Source of the DNA: Propionibacteriaceae bacterium | GTDB lineage: Bacteria > Actinomycetota > Actinomycetes > Propionibacteriales > Propionibacteriaceae | DNA length: 5,526 nt | NCBI GenBank assembly: GCA_027346035.1 | Contig: DAIESZ010000209.1 | Coordinates: 1 to 5,526 of the forward strand | Direction: 5' to 3' | Part shown: positions 5,156-5,526 of the stretch, in pieces | How positions within the stretch are numbered: the stretch's first letter is position 1 | How the letters are laid out: every line of letters begins with the position of its first letter | Program-made: the position numbers and the translations under genes | Notes under the pieces: model-generated | What the model saw: only the letters and a program-made list of their open reading frames with translations | What the model was told of the DNA's origin: nothing | Database searches by the model: none

Positions 5156-5526
5156 GTGCTCGACACCGGCGAACAGTCCCCTGGCGGCGTCCCCATGGTC
5201 TCGCGTGCCGGCAAGCGGCCCGCCACCGCGGTGAAGACCTATGTGCTCGACACCTCGGTGCTGTTGAGCGATCCGCGTGCCCTGTTCCGTTTCGCCGAAC
5301 ACGATGTGGTGCTTCCGATCGTGGTGATCACCGAACTCGAGGGCAAACGCCACCACCCCGAGCTCGGCTTCTACGCACGCTCGGCCCTGCGGCTGCTCGA
5401 CGATCTGCGCATCCGCTTCGGACACCTCGACGTGCCCGTGCCCATCAATGACCAGGGTGGGGTGCTGCACGTGGAGCTCAACCACTCAGACCAGGGCGGG
5501 CTGCCCGCCGGGTTCCGGCTCGGCGA
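5156..5526 (+). CDS. phoH2: PhoH2-type protein, N-terminal PIN domain (cut by window edge)
   Basis: The first 123 residues of a protein combining a PIN ribonuclease domain with, normally, a C-terminal PhoH ATPase/helicase domain; only the PIN part is in the window. The start is GTG at 5156, with AAGGAG (5145-5150) 5 nt upstream; an in-frame ATG at 5195 has no such site. After a variable 26-residue head, the PIN domain opens with [20 protein letters not shown], where D32 is the expected first metal-binding acid. It continues with [13 protein letters not shown] (E60 or E62 as second acid) and the [20 protein letters not shown] helix region. The later [12 protein letters not shown] and LPAGFRLG match the region before the ATPase domain in mycobacterial PhoH2-like proteins. 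Known members cleave and unwind RNA, and mycobacterial phoH2 lies next to an antitoxin-like gene. No antitoxin gene is evident directly upstream here. Confidence 0.92.
   Translation, partial: MLDTGEQSPGGVPMVSRAGKRPATAVKTYVLDTSVLLSDPRALFRFAEHDVVLPIVVITELEGKRHHPELGFYARSALRLLDDLRIRFGHLDVPVPINDQGGVLHVELNHSDQGGLPAGFRLG

Overview
The window is GC-rich DNA with strong G/C bias at third codon positions and GTG as a frequent start codon. It also holds OmpR-type two-component pairs, a PIN-PhoH protein and an Ala/Pro/Ser-rich secretory protein. Together these fit a high-GC actinobacterium (Actinomycetota); I cannot name a genus. I see no tRNA, rRNA, CRISPR array, transposase or phage gene, so it reads as ordinary chromosome.

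Layout. Positions 1-1237, minus strand: a response regulator followed by the start of its sensor histidine kinase, which leaves the window at base 1. Positions 1238-1428: a 191-bp spacer that must hold divergent promoters. Positions 1429-3272, plus strand: a second OmpR-type regulator and a complete histidine kinase. In both pairs the regulator stop and kinase start share one base (TGATG), so both are probably translationally coupled. Positions 3275-3967, minus strand: an exported DUF2202 ferritin-like protein that converges on the second kinase with only 2 bp between stop codons. Positions 4077-4718, minus strand: a class I SAM-dependent methyltransferase of the METTL7-like type. Positions 4719-5155: a 437-bp stretch with no convincing gene, containing strong dyad symmetry and a candidate regulator box. 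Positions 5156-5526, plus strand: the PIN domain of a PhoH2-type protein, which leaves the window at the right end.

How it may work together. Two signalling pairs lie back to back, each joining a membrane sensor to a winged-helix DNA-binding regulator. The most suggestive non-coding signals are two 11-bp-phased direct repeats, the geometry used by OmpR/PhoB-family regulators. One lies before the DUF2202 gene (TGAAGC at 4057 and 4068). The other lies before phoH2 (TCACCGG at 4945 and 4956) and resembles the Streptomyces PhoP box as I remember it. A 15-bp perfect inverted repeat upstream of the methyltransferase, overlapped by a second smaller dyad, is the strongest structural element outside genes. 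I see no clearly new multi-gene system; the least characterised gene is the DUF2202 protein beside a sensor kinase.
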